Origin: Bradyrhizobium retamae
GTDB taxonomy: Bacteria; Pseudomonadota; Alphaproteobacteria; Rhizobiales; Xanthobacteraceae
DNA: 64,000 nucleotides
Reading direction: 5' to 3'
NCBI RefSeq assembly: GCF_001440415.1
Contig: NZ_LLYA01000160.1
Coordinates: forward strand, 1 to 64,000
Numbering within the stretch: position 1 is the stretch's first letter; the number at the start of each line of letters is the position of its first letter. Both the position numbers and the translations under genes were made by a program. The notes beneath the pieces are model-generated. The model ran no database searches, was not told where the DNA came from, and was given only the letters and a program-made list of their open reading frames with translations. This document shows, piece by piece, positions 43,518 through 52,414 of the stretch.

Positions 43518-45401
43518 TTACGCGCTCGCCTTCGCGTCCTTCCGCCGCGCCTCGCGACGCAGATACGCCGCCAATATACCCAGCGCCGCGGGCGTCAAAC
43601 CGTCCAACCGGCCCGCCTGCCCCACCGTCCGCGGCCGCGCCGCTTCGAGCTTGGCGCGCGCTTCGTTGGAAAGTCCGGGCACATCTGCATAATCGATATC
43701 GGTCAGGACCAAACCCTCGTCGCGCCGAAAGGCATCGACGTCGGCGGTCTGGCGCTTGAGATAGACATCATATTTGGCGTCGATCTCGAGATGCACAGCG
43801 ATCGAGGGATCAATGGCCGAGAGCTCCGGCCATATGCTGCGCAGGGCAGTCCACTCAATCTCCGGGTAAGCAAGCAACTCAAACGCCGACCGCCGATGGC
43901 CGTCCCGGTTCAATGCCAGGCCATACTTTGCGGCTTCGTTGGGGGTGATCGCCAGCGATTTGGCGAGCGACTTCCCGGACTCCAACGCGGCCATCTTGCC
44001 GCGATGCCGGCGCGCGCGCGCCTGTCCGACGCAGCCCAAGGCAATGCCCTTGTCGGTCAGGCGCTGGTCGGCGTTGTCGGCTCGGAGTGTCAGGCGGTAC
44101 TCGGCCCGCGAGGTGAACATCCGATATGGCTCGGTGATCCCGCGGGTCACGAGGTCGTCGATCATCACCCCGAGATAACCGTCAGCGCGATCGAACACAA
44201 TCGGATCGGCCCCACCCGCCATCAACGCAGCGTTCAGACCGGCAACGATTCCCTGGGCCGCCGCCTCTTCATATCCCGTCGTCCCGTTGATTTGTCCGGC
44301 CAGGAAAAGACTCGGCAGCCGCTTGGTCTGCAGGGTCGGCTCCAGCTCACGCGGATCGACATGGTCATATTCGATCGCATAGCCCGGTCGAACCATCTTC
44401 ACCCGTTCGAGCCCGGGAATGGTCGCGAGGATCGCGAGCTGGACTTCCTCCGGTAGCGAGGTCGAGATGCCATTGGGGTAGACGGTGGCGTCGTCGAGGC
44501 CCTCCGGCTCCAGGAAGATCTGGTGGCCATCACGATCGCCGAACCGGACAATCTTGTCCTCGATCGAGGGGCAATAGCGTGGGCCGCTGCTCTTGATCTG
44601 TCCGGAGTACATCGGCGAGCGATGCACATTGGTCCTGATCACCTCGTGGGTGGCCGGGGTCGTCCGAGTGATCCCGCATTGGATCTGCGGCGTCGTGATC
44701 CGATCGGTCATGGCCGAGAACGGCTCAGGTGGATCGTCGCCGGGCTGCATCTCAACGGCGGCCCAGTCGATGGTCGTGCCATCGAGCCGCGGCGGCGTGC
44801 CGGTCTTCAGCCGTCCAAGCGTAAAGCCGGCGCGCTCGAATGAAGCCGATAGTCCGATCGCAGGCGCCTCCCCGACCCTGCCCGCCGGCCAGTTCTTCTC
44901 GCCGAGATGGATGAGCCCGCGCAAAAAGGTCCCCGTCGTGATGACCACCGCGCCCGCCGAAAGCTGCCTTCCCTCGACCAAGCGAATTCCAGCCACCCGG
45001 CCGTTCGAGACGATCAACTCGTCCGCCTCACCCTCGATCACGCTGAGATTGGCGGTCTCCCGGATCGCCGTCTGCATGGCCGCAGCATACAGCTTGCGAT
45101 CTGCCTGGGCGCGCGGTCCGCGGACGGCCGGACCCTTGCGGCGGTTCAACATCCGAAACTGGATACCGCCGGCGTCGGCCACCCGGCCCATCAGGCCATC
45201 GAGAGCATCGACTTCGCGGACCAGATGACCCTTGCCGAGACCGCCGATAGCGGGATTGCAGGACATTGCCCCGATGGTCGCAAACCGATGGGTCACCAAG
45301 GCCGCCTTCGCACCCATCCGCGCAGCCGCGCTCGCGGCCTCACAACCGGCGTGGCCGCCGCCGATAACAATGACGTCGAAGGAGTCTGCCTGGAAAATCA
45401 T
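43518..45401 (-). CDS. mnmG: tRNA uridine-34 modification enzyme MnmG (GidA)
   Basis: This 627-residue FAD protein works with MnmE to make the 5-carboxymethylaminomethyl group on wobble uridine of tRNAs. The FAD motif VIVIGGGHAGCEAASAAARMG is at the N-terminus. CNPAIGGLGKGHLVREVDALDG and the C-terminal YADVPGLSNEARAKL and TPAALGILAAYL are family signatures. Length matches the long form. It is flanked by parS sites and lies beside its partner gene mnmE. Confidence 0.97.
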   Translation of the reverse strand: MIFQADSFDVIVIGGGHAGCEAASAAARMGAKAALVTHRFATIGAMSCNPAIGGLGKGHLVREVDALDGLMGRVADAGGIQFRMLNRRKGPAVRGPRAQADRKLYAAAMQTAIRETANLSVIEGEADELIVSNGRVAGIRLVEGRQLSAGAVVITTGTFLRGLIHLGEKNWPAGRVGEAPAIGLSASFERAGFTLGRLKTGTPPRLDGTTIDWAAVEMQPGDDPPEPFSAMTDRITTPQIQCGITRTTPATHEVIRTNVHRSPMYSGQIKSSGPRYCPSIEDKIVRFGDRDGHQIFLEPEGLDDATVYPNGISTSLPEEVQLAILATIPGLERVKMVRPGYAIEYDHVDPRELEPTLQTKRLPSLFLAGQINGTTGYEEAAAQGIVAGLNAALMAGGADPIVFDRADGYLGVMIDDLVTRGITEPYRMFTSRAEYRLTLRADNADQRLTDKGIALGCVGQARARRHRGKMAALESGKSLAKSLAITPNEAAKYGLALNRDGHRRSAFELLAYPEIEWTALRSIWPELSAIDPSIAVHLEIDAKYDVYLKRQTADVDAFRRDEGLVLTDIDYADVPGLSNEARAKLEAARPRTVGQAGRLDGLTPAALGILAAYLRREARRKDAKASA

Positions 45402-45472
45402 GTCGCGACTTCTATCGCGGAGTTGGAAAACGCGGAAGAAAGAATTGCTCGATGGGGGATTTGAGGGCCTGG

Positions 45473-45488
45473 CGTTTCACGTGAAACG
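45473..45488. other. parS: parS site 3 (mnmG-mnmE gap)
   Basis: CGTTTCACGTGAAACG is a perfect palindrome identical to parS site 1. It is 32 bases from site 4, three helical turns, so the two sites face the same side of the DNA. Confidence 0.9.
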
Positions 45489-45504
45489 TTCAAACGGACG
45501 GAAC

Positions 45505-45520
45505 TGTTTCACGTGAAACA
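45505..45520. other. parS: parS site 4, perfect consensus
   Basis: TGTTTCACGTGAAACA is the exact 16-bp consensus parS, placed between the mnmG start and the mnmE stop. It is the strongest of the four sites. Confidence 0.95.
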
Positions 45521-45533
45521 GGGTAGGGAAGGC

Positions 45534-46865
45534 TCACTTACCTACACAGAATTCCCGGAAGATAACGTCCAGAATGTCCTCGACATCCACCCGTCCCAAG
45601 AGCCGCCCCAGCGAATGGGCTGCCATGCGCAATTCCTCCGCCGCCAGTTCCTCGCCCCGCCCGACTACCTGAACGCAGCGCCGTAGCGAGACCGCGGTCT
45701 CCTGCAAGAGTAGGCGCTGCCGGGTTCTGCTGATCAGACCACCCTCGCCGCCACCAAAGTAATTTTGCGCGAAACCAACCAGCGCCGCGATCAGCTCAGG
45801 CAAGCCATCGCCTCGGCTCGCAGAGATCTGAAAAACGCCCTGCCCTGACGCATCGGCCAATGGCCGACCTATCTGTTCAAGATCGATCTTGTTTCGCACG
45901 CTCCAAACCGGTGCATCCCCATCGTGGTCGATCGCTACCCCCGGCGAGTCAGAGAGCCACAGCACGAGATCCGCATCCGTTGCCCGAGCCCTGGCGCGAC
46001 GAACGCCCTCCTGCTCGACCGGATCGTCCGTCTTACGAATCCCGGCGGTATCGATCACGGTCACCGGATAGCCGTCGAGATCGAGCTGCACCTCGATGAC
46101 GTCTCGCGTGGTGCCGGCGTGCGGCGAGACGATCGCGACCTCCCGGCGCGCGAGCTGATTCATCAGCGTCGACTTGCCGACATTCGGCGGCCCGGCGATC
46201 GCGACGACGAGGCCATCGCGAAGCCGCTCACTCCGTCCCTGCTCCGCCAGGACTTCCTCGATCTCAGCCGACAGCACTTCGACTTTCGCCAACGCCGGCG
46301 CGATCAATTCTGCCGGCACGTCGCCCTCGTCCGAGAAATCGATCCCAGCTTCGATCAGGGCGGACGCTTCGATGATCCGCGCACGCCAGTCGCGAGCTCG
46401 GTCGCCAAGCAGCCCCTTCAATTGGCGAAGCGCCTGGCGCCGCTGCCGATCGGTATCGGCATGGATGAGATCGTCGAGTCCTTCGGCCTCGGTGAGGTCG
46501 AGCTTGCCGTTCTCGAAGCCGCGCCGGGTAAATTCGCCGGGCTCGGCCGGACGCACATTTTCGAACGCAGAAAGCGTCGTGAACAACGCGTCCAGCACCG
46601 CGCGTCCGCCATGCACGTGAAATTCCGCGACGTCTTCCCCGGTCGCGCTGGCCGGACCCGGAAACCACAACACCACGGCATCATCGATCGGCCGCTGGCC
46701 GACATCATGGAGGAGCGCCCGCGTGGCCATTCGCGGCGACGGCAATTTGCCAGCCAGCGCCGTCACGAGCTTCCCGGCCTGCGGACCCGAGACGCGCACC
46801 AAGGCAATCGCGCTCGGTGGCCGGCCCGACGATAGTGCAAAAATGGTCTGGTCCCGCGGATGCAT
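45534..46865 (-). CDS. mnmE: tRNA modification GTPase MnmE (TrmE)
   Basis: This 443-residue GTPase is the partner of MnmG. The N-terminal tetrahydrofolate-binding domain has TIFALSSGRPPSAIALVRVSG and HGGRAVLDALF. The inserted G domain holds GPPNVGKSTLMNQL (G1), AGTTRD (G2), DTAGIR (G3) and NKID (G4). The last residues FCVGK carry the essential C-terminal cysteine. It is slightly shorter than the E. coli protein, as usual in rhizobia. Confidence 0.96.
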   Translation of the reverse strand: MHPRDQTIFALSSGRPPSAIALVRVSGPQAGKLVTALAGKLPSPRMATRALLHDVGQRPIDDAVVLWFPGPASATGEDVAEFHVHGGRAVLDALFTTLSAFENVRPAEPGEFTRRGFENGKLDLTEAEGLDDLIHADTDRQRRQALRQLKGLLGDRARDWRARIIEASALIEAGIDFSDEGDVPAELIAPALAKVEVLSAEIEEVLAEQGRSERLRDGLVVAIAGPPNVGKSTLMNQLARREVAIVSPHAGTTRDVIEVQLDLDGYPVTVIDTAGIRKTDDPVEQEGVRRARARATDADLVLWLSDSPGVAIDHDGDAPVWSVRNKIDLEQIGRPLADASGQGVFQISASRGDGLPELIAALVGFAQNYFGGGEGGLISRTRQRLLLQETAVSLRRCVQVVGRGEELAAEELRMAAHSLGRLLGRVDVEDILDVIFREFCVGK

Positions 46866-47106
46866 AGCCTATTTGTGCGGGAGGTCCTGAAAAGGCAACG
46901 TAGTTTCGATTCGGGGTCTGAGAACGCAGGCCAATATCCGCTGACCTTATTGGTGCAGCAGCGATGCTGCAAAATCGGGAGCGGCGCCCTGCCCTGGTCT
47001 CCAGACCGAATAAACAATATAAAATTCAATAACTTATTTGGTTAACCAATCAATAACGCGAATTTTCCGTCGCTGCATCGTCGCCGCAGCGACGACCACA
47101 GCATGA
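46866..47106. other. AT-richer gap upstream of mnmE
   Basis: This non-coding gap holds the mnmE promoter. It contains a 12-bp perfect palindrome TTGGTTAACCAA at 47038-47049, TGCAGC/GCTGCA arms near 46956-46973, and an AT-rich run from about 47010 to 47060. GTTAACC resembles half of a CtrA site, but no second half at the proper spacing is obvious. Confidence 0.45.
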
Positions 47107-47134
47107 AAAAGGCGCCCCGCAGTGCGAGGCGCCC
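47107..47134 (-). terminator. Intrinsic terminator of rho
   Basis: On the minus strand GGCGCCTCGC and GCGGGGCGCC form a 10-bp stem, with one T-G pair and an ACT loop, followed by TTTTT. It lies 24 bases past the rho stop codon. Confidence 0.88.
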
Positions 47135-47157
47135 TCCCCTAAGCTTGGCTTGGCGGC

Positions 47158-48423
47158 TCAGGTATTCATGGAGTCGAAGAACTCGGAGTTGTTCTTGGTG
47201 TTACGGAGCTTGTCGAGCAAGAAGTCGATCGCGTCCATGGTACCCATCGGATTGAGGATCCGGCGCAGCACATACATCTTCTTCAGAAGCTGCGGATCAG
47301 TGATCAGCTCTTCCTTGCGCGTACCGGATCGCGAGATGTCGATCGCCGGGAAGGTTCGCTTGTCCGAGACCTTGCGGTCGAGGATCAGCTCGGAGTTACC
47401 GGTGCCCTTGAATTCTTCGAAGATGACTTCGTCCATGCGGCTGCCGGTATCGACCAGCGCGGTGGCGATGATCGTGAGCGAACCGCCCTCCTCGATGTTG
47501 CGCGCGGCGCCGAAGAATCGCTTCGGCCGTTGCAGCGCGTTGGCGTCGACACCGCCGGTCAGCACCTTGCCCGATGACGGCACCACGGTGTTGTAGGCGC
47601 GGCCGAGACGCGTGATCGAGTCGAGCAGGATCACGACGTCGCGGCCGTGCTCGACCAGGCGCTTGGCTTTCTCGATCACCATTTCGGCGACCTGAACGTG
47701 GCGCACCGCCGGTTCGTCGAACGTCGACGACACCACCTCGCCCTTCACCGAGCGCTGCATGTCCGTGACTTCTTCCGGACGCTCGTCGATCAGAAGCACG
47801 ATCAGGTAGCACTCCGGATGATTGGCCGTGATCGAGTGCGCGATGTTTTGCATCAGCACGGTTTTGCCGGTGCGCGGCGGCGCCACGATCAGCGCGCGCT
47901 GGCCCTTGCCGATCGGGGCGACGATATCGATCACCCGTGCAGAAAGGTCTTTTCGCGTCGGGTCTTCGAGCTCGAGACGGAAGCGCTGATCCGGAAACAG
48001 CGGCGTCAAATTATCGAAATTGACCTTGTGCTTGGACTTTTCCGGATCTTCGAAATTGAGCGTGTTGACTTTCAGCAGCGCGAAATAGCGTTCGCCTTCT
48101 TTCGGGCTGCGGATGTGGCCTTCGATGGTGTCGCCGGTGCGGAGTCCGAAGCGGCGGATCTGCGAGGGCGAGACGTAGATATCGTCGGGGCCGGGCAGGT
48201 AGTTGGCGTCGGGCGAGCGCAGGAAGCCGAAGCCGTCGGAGAGAACCTCGACGACGCCTTCGCCGATAATGTCGATTTCCTGGATCGCGAGCTGCTTGAG
48301 AATGGCGAACATCAGCTCCTGCTTGCGCATGGTGCTGGCGTTCTCGACCCCGCTCTCTTCGGCGAACGTGACGAGCTCGGCCGGCGTTTTCGATTTGAGG
48401 TCTTGGAGTTTCATTTCCCGCAT
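47158..48423 (-). CDS. rho: Transcription termination factor Rho
   Basis: This 421-residue hexameric RNA helicase ends transcription. The N-terminal LQDLKSKTPAELVTFAEE helix bundle and the RNA-binding cold-shock-like part (SDGFGFLRSPDANYLPGPDDIYVSPSQIRRFGLRTGD) precede the motor with the P-loop APPRTGKTVLMQNIAHSI, LLIDERPEEVTDM and SSGKVLTGGVDANAL. Length matches the family. Its upstream neighbour on the minus strand is hemJ, 259 bases away. Confidence 0.97.
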   Translation of the reverse strand: MREMKLQDLKSKTPAELVTFAEESGVENASTMRKQELMFAILKQLAIQEIDIIGEGVVEVLSDGFGFLRSPDANYLPGPDDIYVSPSQIRRFGLRTGDTIEGHIRSPKEGERYFALLKVNTLNFEDPEKSKHKVNFDNLTPLFPDQRFRLELEDPTRKDLSARVIDIVAPIGKGQRALIVAPPRTGKTVLMQNIAHSITANHPECYLIVLLIDERPEEVTDMQRSVKGEVVSSTFDEPAVRHVQVAEMVIEKAKRLVEHGRDVVILLDSITRLGRAYNTVVPSSGKVLTGGVDANALQRPKRFFGAARNIEEGGSLTIIATALVDTGSRMDEVIFEEFKGTGNSELILDRKVSDKRTFPAIDISRSGTRKEELITDPQLLKKMYVLRRILNPMGTMDAIDFLLDKLRNTKNNSEFFDSMNT

Positions 48424-48682
48424 TGGGGTGGTCCTGTGGAGTGTCTTTTAAGAGGGGTGCGAAGCTGGCTTTGGGGAAAGCCGGACACGAAAAATGGAAG
48501 GTCCGCAGGTCTAAGCAAGGAAAGCGCCGGTGAGGCTTCAAACCTGATGCGGCGGCCGGTCCAATGAAGGAGCCGGAACGCAGCCACATCCGCCTGCGTG
48601 GGGTGGGATTTCGATAATATAGAAAATCGGCCGCTGCTTCGCAAGCAGGTGGGAAACCGACCGACCCACGAAAAGGGGCGCC

Positions 48683-49129
48683 CTAGAACGGCTTCACGAT
48701 CACCAGGATGACGATAAAGATCATCAGGACAGTTGGTACCTCGTTGATAATACGATAGAATTTATGGCTTCTGGTATTCCGGTCGACGGCGAAATCCTTA
48801 ACCCAGCGCGAAAAAAAGCCGTGGACACCCGACAGGATCAGCACCAGCGTCAGTTTGGCGTGAAACCAGCCGGACGTGTACCAATGTCCGCTCCAGGCCA
48901 TATAGATGCCGGCCAGCCACGTGATGGTCATCGCGGGGTTGATGATCACCTTCAGCAGGCGCCACTCCATCACTTTGAAGGTTTCGGACTGCTTCGATCC
49001 GACCTCGGCTTCGCAATGGTAGACGAACAGCCGCGGCAGATAGAGCATGCCGGCCATCCACGAGATGACGGCAATCACATGCAGCGCCTTGATCCACGGG
49101 TAGGCCGTGATCGTGATCCACTCGTACAT
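48683..49129 (-). CDS. hemJ: Protoporphyrinogen oxidase HemJ
   Basis: This 148-residue inner-membrane protein oxidises protoporphyrinogen IX in haem synthesis. Four hydrophobic segments carry the conserved HVIAVISWMAGMLYLPRLFVYH with its haem-ligand histidine, VMEWRLLKVIINPAM and HAKLTLVLILSGVHG. It lies upstream of rho and opposite ppsR across the proposed replication origin. In Caulobacter and Rickettsia the haem gene at this place is hemE, not hemJ. Confidence 0.92.
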   Translation of the reverse strand: MYEWITITAYPWIKALHVIAVISWMAGMLYLPRLFVYHCEAEVGSKQSETFKVMEWRLLKVIINPAMTITWLAGIYMAWSGHWYTSGWFHAKLTLVLILSGVHGFFSRWVKDFAVDRNTRSHKFYRIINEVPTVLMIFIVILVIVKPF

Positions 49130-49574
49130 TGCAGCCGCCCTGATTTCCGGAACGTTCCGATCTTCTCAAGCGTTGCGAAGAAGCTCCGCCAGCTTGGGAC
49201 GCAAGACATATCCGCAAAGCACCGCTTCTCTAAACTAATAATTTTAGAATCTTAGGTTTGAGTCTTAGTGGCGGTGATTTGGACTCATACAAAACCGTCC
49301 AGTCTCTTTGCGAGGCTTGTTCACATCCTTCACCAATTGGGACCAAACACCGGATCGTCCTGATAACACCACGAGCATCAATCGCTTGCGATGTTTTGTG
49401 GTCAGCTTATGAAGAGACAAATCCACAGCTTCTCACTATCATTGCCGCGAGGCGTTGGACTTGTCCTCGCGTGAGGCCCTGTGAAGAAAACAAGGGTTTT
49501 CCCGAAGGCGACGATCCAGGGCCGGATATCTCGGTTATGCTCCACAGGATTCACAGGAATACACAGGGGTTCTG
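49130..49574. other. oriC: Candidate chromosomal replication origin (oriC)
   Basis: This is a 445-base divergent gap between hemJ and ppsR. Seen: an AT-rich run (about 49228-49270); four GANTC methylation sites (49247-49251, 49260-49264, 49282-49286, 49548-49552); DnaA-box-like TTGTTCACA at 49317-49325 (8 of 9) and AAATCCACA at 49419-49427; and three head-to-tail boxes 9-10 bases apart at 49538, 49547 and 49557 (each ending CACA or CCACA followed by GG). Known: the Caulobacter and Rickettsia origins lie between hemE and the DUF299 gene, and ppsR is DUF299. Inferred: this is oriC. No box matches TTATCCACA perfectly, which is the main weakness. Confidence 0.68.
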
Positions 49575-50414
49575 GTGCCCACGACCGGCAACTATTTTCA
49601 TCTTCATCTGGTCTCGGACTCGACCGGCGAGACGCTGATCACGGTGGCGCGCGCGGTCGCCGCGCAATACGCCAACGTGACGGCGGTCGAACATGTCTAT
49701 CCGCTGGTGCGCAGCCAGAAGCAGCTCGACCGCGTGCTTGACGAAATCGAGGAAGCACCGGGCATCGTGCTCTTCACATTGCTGGAAAAGGATCTGGTCG
49801 CCCGGCTGGAAGCCAAGTGCAGGGACATCAACATACCGAGCCTCTCCATCATTGGTCCGGTGATGCAGTTGTTCGAGGCCTATCTGGGCGCGGCGACGAC
49901 GGGCAGGGTAGGTGCCCAGCACGTTCTGAACGCGGAATATTTCAAGCGCATCGACGCCCTGAACTACACCATGATGCATGATGACGGGCAGCACGTCGAA
50001 GGCCTGGAAGAGGCGGATGTCGTTCTCGTCGGCGTATCCCGCACCTCGAAGACGCCGACTTCGATCTACCTCGCCAACCGCGGCGTCCGTACCGCGAACG
50101 TGCCGCTGGTCCCGGGCATTCCGCTGCCGCACCAACTGGAGACGCTGAAAAAACCTTTGGTCGTCAGCCTTCATGCAACGCCGGAGCGGCTGATCCAGGT
50201 CCGGCAAAATCGCTTGCTGAGCATGGGCGCCGATACCCCCAATGATGATTACATTGATCGTCAGGCAGTGGCCGACGAAGTAGCCTATGCCCGAAAACTG
50301 AGCGCCAGGTTCAGTTGGGCGCAGCTCGACGTGACACGGCGTTCGATCGAGGAAACCGCGGCGGCCGTGCTAAAACTGTTCACCGATCGCCAGCGGCAGC
50401 GGCTTCCGGAATGA
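49575..50414 (+). CDS. ppsR: Pyruvate phosphate dikinase / PEP synthase regulatory protein (DUF299)
   Basis: This 279-residue bifunctional kinase and pyrophosphorylase controls PEP synthase or pyruvate phosphate dikinase by threonine phosphorylation. It starts at GTG (MPTTGNYFHLHLVSDSTGETL), the typical N-terminus. The P-loop GVSRTSKTPTSIYLANRG is near residue 152, and ERLIQVRQNRL and YARKLSARFSWAQLDVTRRSIEETAA follow. It is the RP001-type gene that flanks the origin in several Alphaproteobacteria. Confidence 0.94.
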   Translation: MPTTGNYFHLHLVSDSTGETLITVARAVAAQYANVTAVEHVYPLVRSQKQLDRVLDEIEEAPGIVLFTLLEKDLVARLEAKCRDINIPSLSIIGPVMQLFEAYLGAATTGRVGAQHVLNAEYFKRIDALNYTMMHDDGQHVEGLEEADVVLVGVSRTSKTPTSIYLANRGVRTANVPLVPGIPLPHQLETLKKPLVVSLHATPERLIQVRQNRLLSMGADTPNDDYIDRQAVADEVAYARKLSARFSWAQLDVTRRSIEETAAAVLKLFTDRQRQRLPE

Positions 50415-50424
50415 CGCAGCCAAG

Positions 50425-51033
50425 ATGACCATTTGGCGTGGACAACACCCGCTGATTCTCGCTTCGCAGAGCCGCGCGCGGCAAATGCTGCTTGCCAACG
50501 CCGGCATTTTCTTCGACGCCGTTCCTGCCGATATCGACGAACGATCCGTGCAGAAGAATTCAGGCCTTTCCGCGCCGGGTGAGATCGCCGGCCTCTTGGC
50601 GCGCGAGAAGGCGTGTTTCGTGTCGTCGAGAAATCCTGGTCGTTATGTCGTCGGCGCTGATCAGACGCTGGCTTTGGGAAGCCGGCTGTTCAGCAAACCG
50701 GCTGGGCGTGCGCAGGCCGCAGAGCAATTGCGGTTGCTTGCCGGCCAGACACACGAGCTGCACTCCGCCGTTGCGGTTGCCCGTGACGGCAAGCTAGTGT
50801 TTTCCGACGCCAGCACTGCCAGAATGACGATGCGGCGCTTGGGAGAGAGCGAGATCGAAGCCTATCTGGATCAGGCCGGGCAGGCGGTCACCACCAGCGT
50901 CGGTGCCTATCAGCTCGAAGGGCTGGGCGTGCATTTGTTCGAACGGATCGAGGGCGACCACTTCATAATTCTCGGCCTGCCGCTGTTGCCGTTATTGGCG
51001 TTCCTGCGCGGCGAGGGTTTGCTCAATGTTTAG
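50425..51033 (+). CDS. maf: Maf family nucleotide pyrophosphatase
   Basis: This 202-residue cytoplasmic enzyme hydrolyses non-canonical or modified nucleoside triphosphates. LILASQSRARQMLLANAGI is the phosphate-binding start, YVVGADQTLALGSRLFSKP carries the catalytic Asp, and TSVGAYQLEGLGVHLFERIEGD completes the signature. The variant SQSRAR instead of SxSPRR is seen in other alphaproteobacterial Maf proteins. It starts 10 bases past ppsR. Confidence 0.92.
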   Translation: MTIWRGQHPLILASQSRARQMLLANAGIFFDAVPADIDERSVQKNSGLSAPGEIAGLLAREKACFVSSRNPGRYVVGADQTLALGSRLFSKPAGRAQAAEQLRLLAGQTHELHSAVAVARDGKLVFSDASTARMTMRRLGESEIEAYLDQAGQAVTTSVGAYQLEGLGVHLFERIEGDHFIILGLPLLPLLAFLRGEGLLNV

Positions 51034-51060
51034 GATCATTACTTTGGCAACGGCGATCTG

Positions 51061-51660
51061 ATGCGGATCCTGGGACTCACCGGCTCGATCGGGATGGGGA
51101 AATCCACCACCGCAAAACTATTCACCGAGGCGGGCGTGCCGGTGTACGACGCCGACGCGGCCGTTCACGAAATCTATGAAGGTGAGGCGGCACCCGCGAT
51201 CGAAGCCGCATTTCCCGGCACGACGGTGGACGGCAAGGTCGATCGCGCCAAATTGTCCGCCAAGGTGGTTCATGACCCTGCTGCCATCAAGCAGCTCGAG
51301 CAGATCGTTCACCCAATGCTCGGCGCGTCCCGCCAGAAATTTCTCGATGAGGCCGAGTGGTCCGGCGCACCGGTTGTCGTGATGGACATTCCGCTATTGT
51401 TCGAAACCGGCGGCGAGAAGCGCGTCGATGCGGTGGTCGTGGTCACGACCGATCCGAAAACCCAACGCGAGCGAATTTTGGCACGCGGCACCATGACATC
51501 AGAGGCCCTCGACGCCATTCTGGCGCGGCAATTGCCCGATGCCGAAAAGCGCAAGCGCGCGGATTTCGTGGTGGATACCTCGCATGGGCTGGACCCGGTG
51601 CGCGCGCGGATCCGCGACATTCTGGCCGAGGTTGTTAAGATGCCGCAGCGGCGGACCTGA
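51061..51660 (+). CDS. coaE: Dephospho-CoA kinase
   Basis: This 199-residue cytoplasmic kinase catalyses the last step of coenzyme A synthesis. The P-loop GLTGSIGMGKST is at residues 5-16, VYDADAAVHEIY follows and VVMDIPLLFETGGEK is the lid region. It follows maf directly. In many Alphaproteobacteria aroE sits between maf and coaE; here only 27 bases separate them. Confidence 0.95.
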   Translation: MRILGLTGSIGMGKSTTAKLFTEAGVPVYDADAAVHEIYEGEAAPAIEAAFPGTTVDGKVDRAKLSAKVVHDPAAIKQLEQIVHPMLGASRQKFLDEAEWSGAPVVVMDIPLLFETGGEKRVDAVVVVTTDPKTQRERILARGTMTSEALDAILARQLPDAEKRKRADFVVDTSHGLDPVRARIRDILAEVVKMPQRRT

Positions 51661-51688
51661 TTCGTCGAAACTTCGGTCTCTCACATCC

Positions 51689-52390
51689 ATGCGCGAAATC
51701 GTTCTCGATACCGAAACCACGGGCCTCGATCCGCTGCGCGGCGATCGGCTGGTCGAAATCGGCTGCATCGAGATCTTCAACCGCATGCCAACGGGGCAGA
51801 CGTTTCACCGCTACATCAATCCCGAGCGCGACATGCCGGCGGAAGCCTTTGCCGTGCACGGCCTGTCGACCGAGTTCCTTGCCAGCAAGCCGCTGTTTAC
51901 CGAAGTGGTCGAGGAGTTCCTGGAATTCATCGGCGACGCACCGCTCGTCATCCACAACGCCTCGTTCGACATCAGCTTCATCAATGCAGAGCTCGACCGC
52001 ATCAAGCGGCAGCCGATTCTGCGCGACCGGCTGGTCGATACGCTGCTACTGGCGCGCCGCAAGCATCCCGGCGTGTCTAACCGGCTGGACGATCTCTGCT
52101 CGCGCTATGCAATCGACAATTCCCGCCGCACCAAGCACGGCGCGCTGCTCGACGCCGAGCTCTTGGCCGAGGTCTATATCGACCTGATCGGCGCGCGGCA
52201 GTCGCAACTGATCCTGGCGTCGGAAACCCGCATCACGGTTACCAGCGGGATTGGTGATACGCCACGCCGGCAGCGCGAAATACCGGTGGCGCCGCGAATC
52301 ACCGAGGCCGATCGCGAGGCCCATCGCGCCTTCATCGCCACCTTGGGCGACAAGCCGATCTGGAACGATTTTCTTCCGGCAACGGCCTAG
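51689..52390 (+). CDS. dnaQ: DNA polymerase III epsilon subunit (proofreading exonuclease)
   Basis: This 233-residue 3'-5' exonuclease edits replication errors. The DEDDh residues are seen: DTETTG at 7-12, VIHNASFDISFINAEL near 90, and the C-terminal HGALLDAELLAEVY with the catalytic His and Asp. The frame is open from inside coaE, but the ATG at 51689 gives the exact family start. The coaE-dnaQ-secB order is conserved. Confidence 0.95.
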   Translation: MREIVLDTETTGLDPLRGDRLVEIGCIEIFNRMPTGQTFHRYINPERDMPAEAFAVHGLSTEFLASKPLFTEVVEEFLEFIGDAPLVIHNASFDISFINAELDRIKRQPILRDRLVDTLLLARRKHPGVSNRLDDLCSRYAIDNSRRTKHGALLDAELLAEVYIDLIGARQSQLILASETRITVTSGIGDTPRRQREIPVAPRITEADREAHRAFIATLGDKPIWNDFLPATA

Positions 52391-52414
52391 CGGCAACCAA
52401 GCCGCCGCTCGCCT

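Noticed and set aside
43518..46865. Plus-strand frames opposite mnmG and mnmE
   Set aside because: They are antisense shadows; both minus-strand proteins have complete family motifs over their full length.
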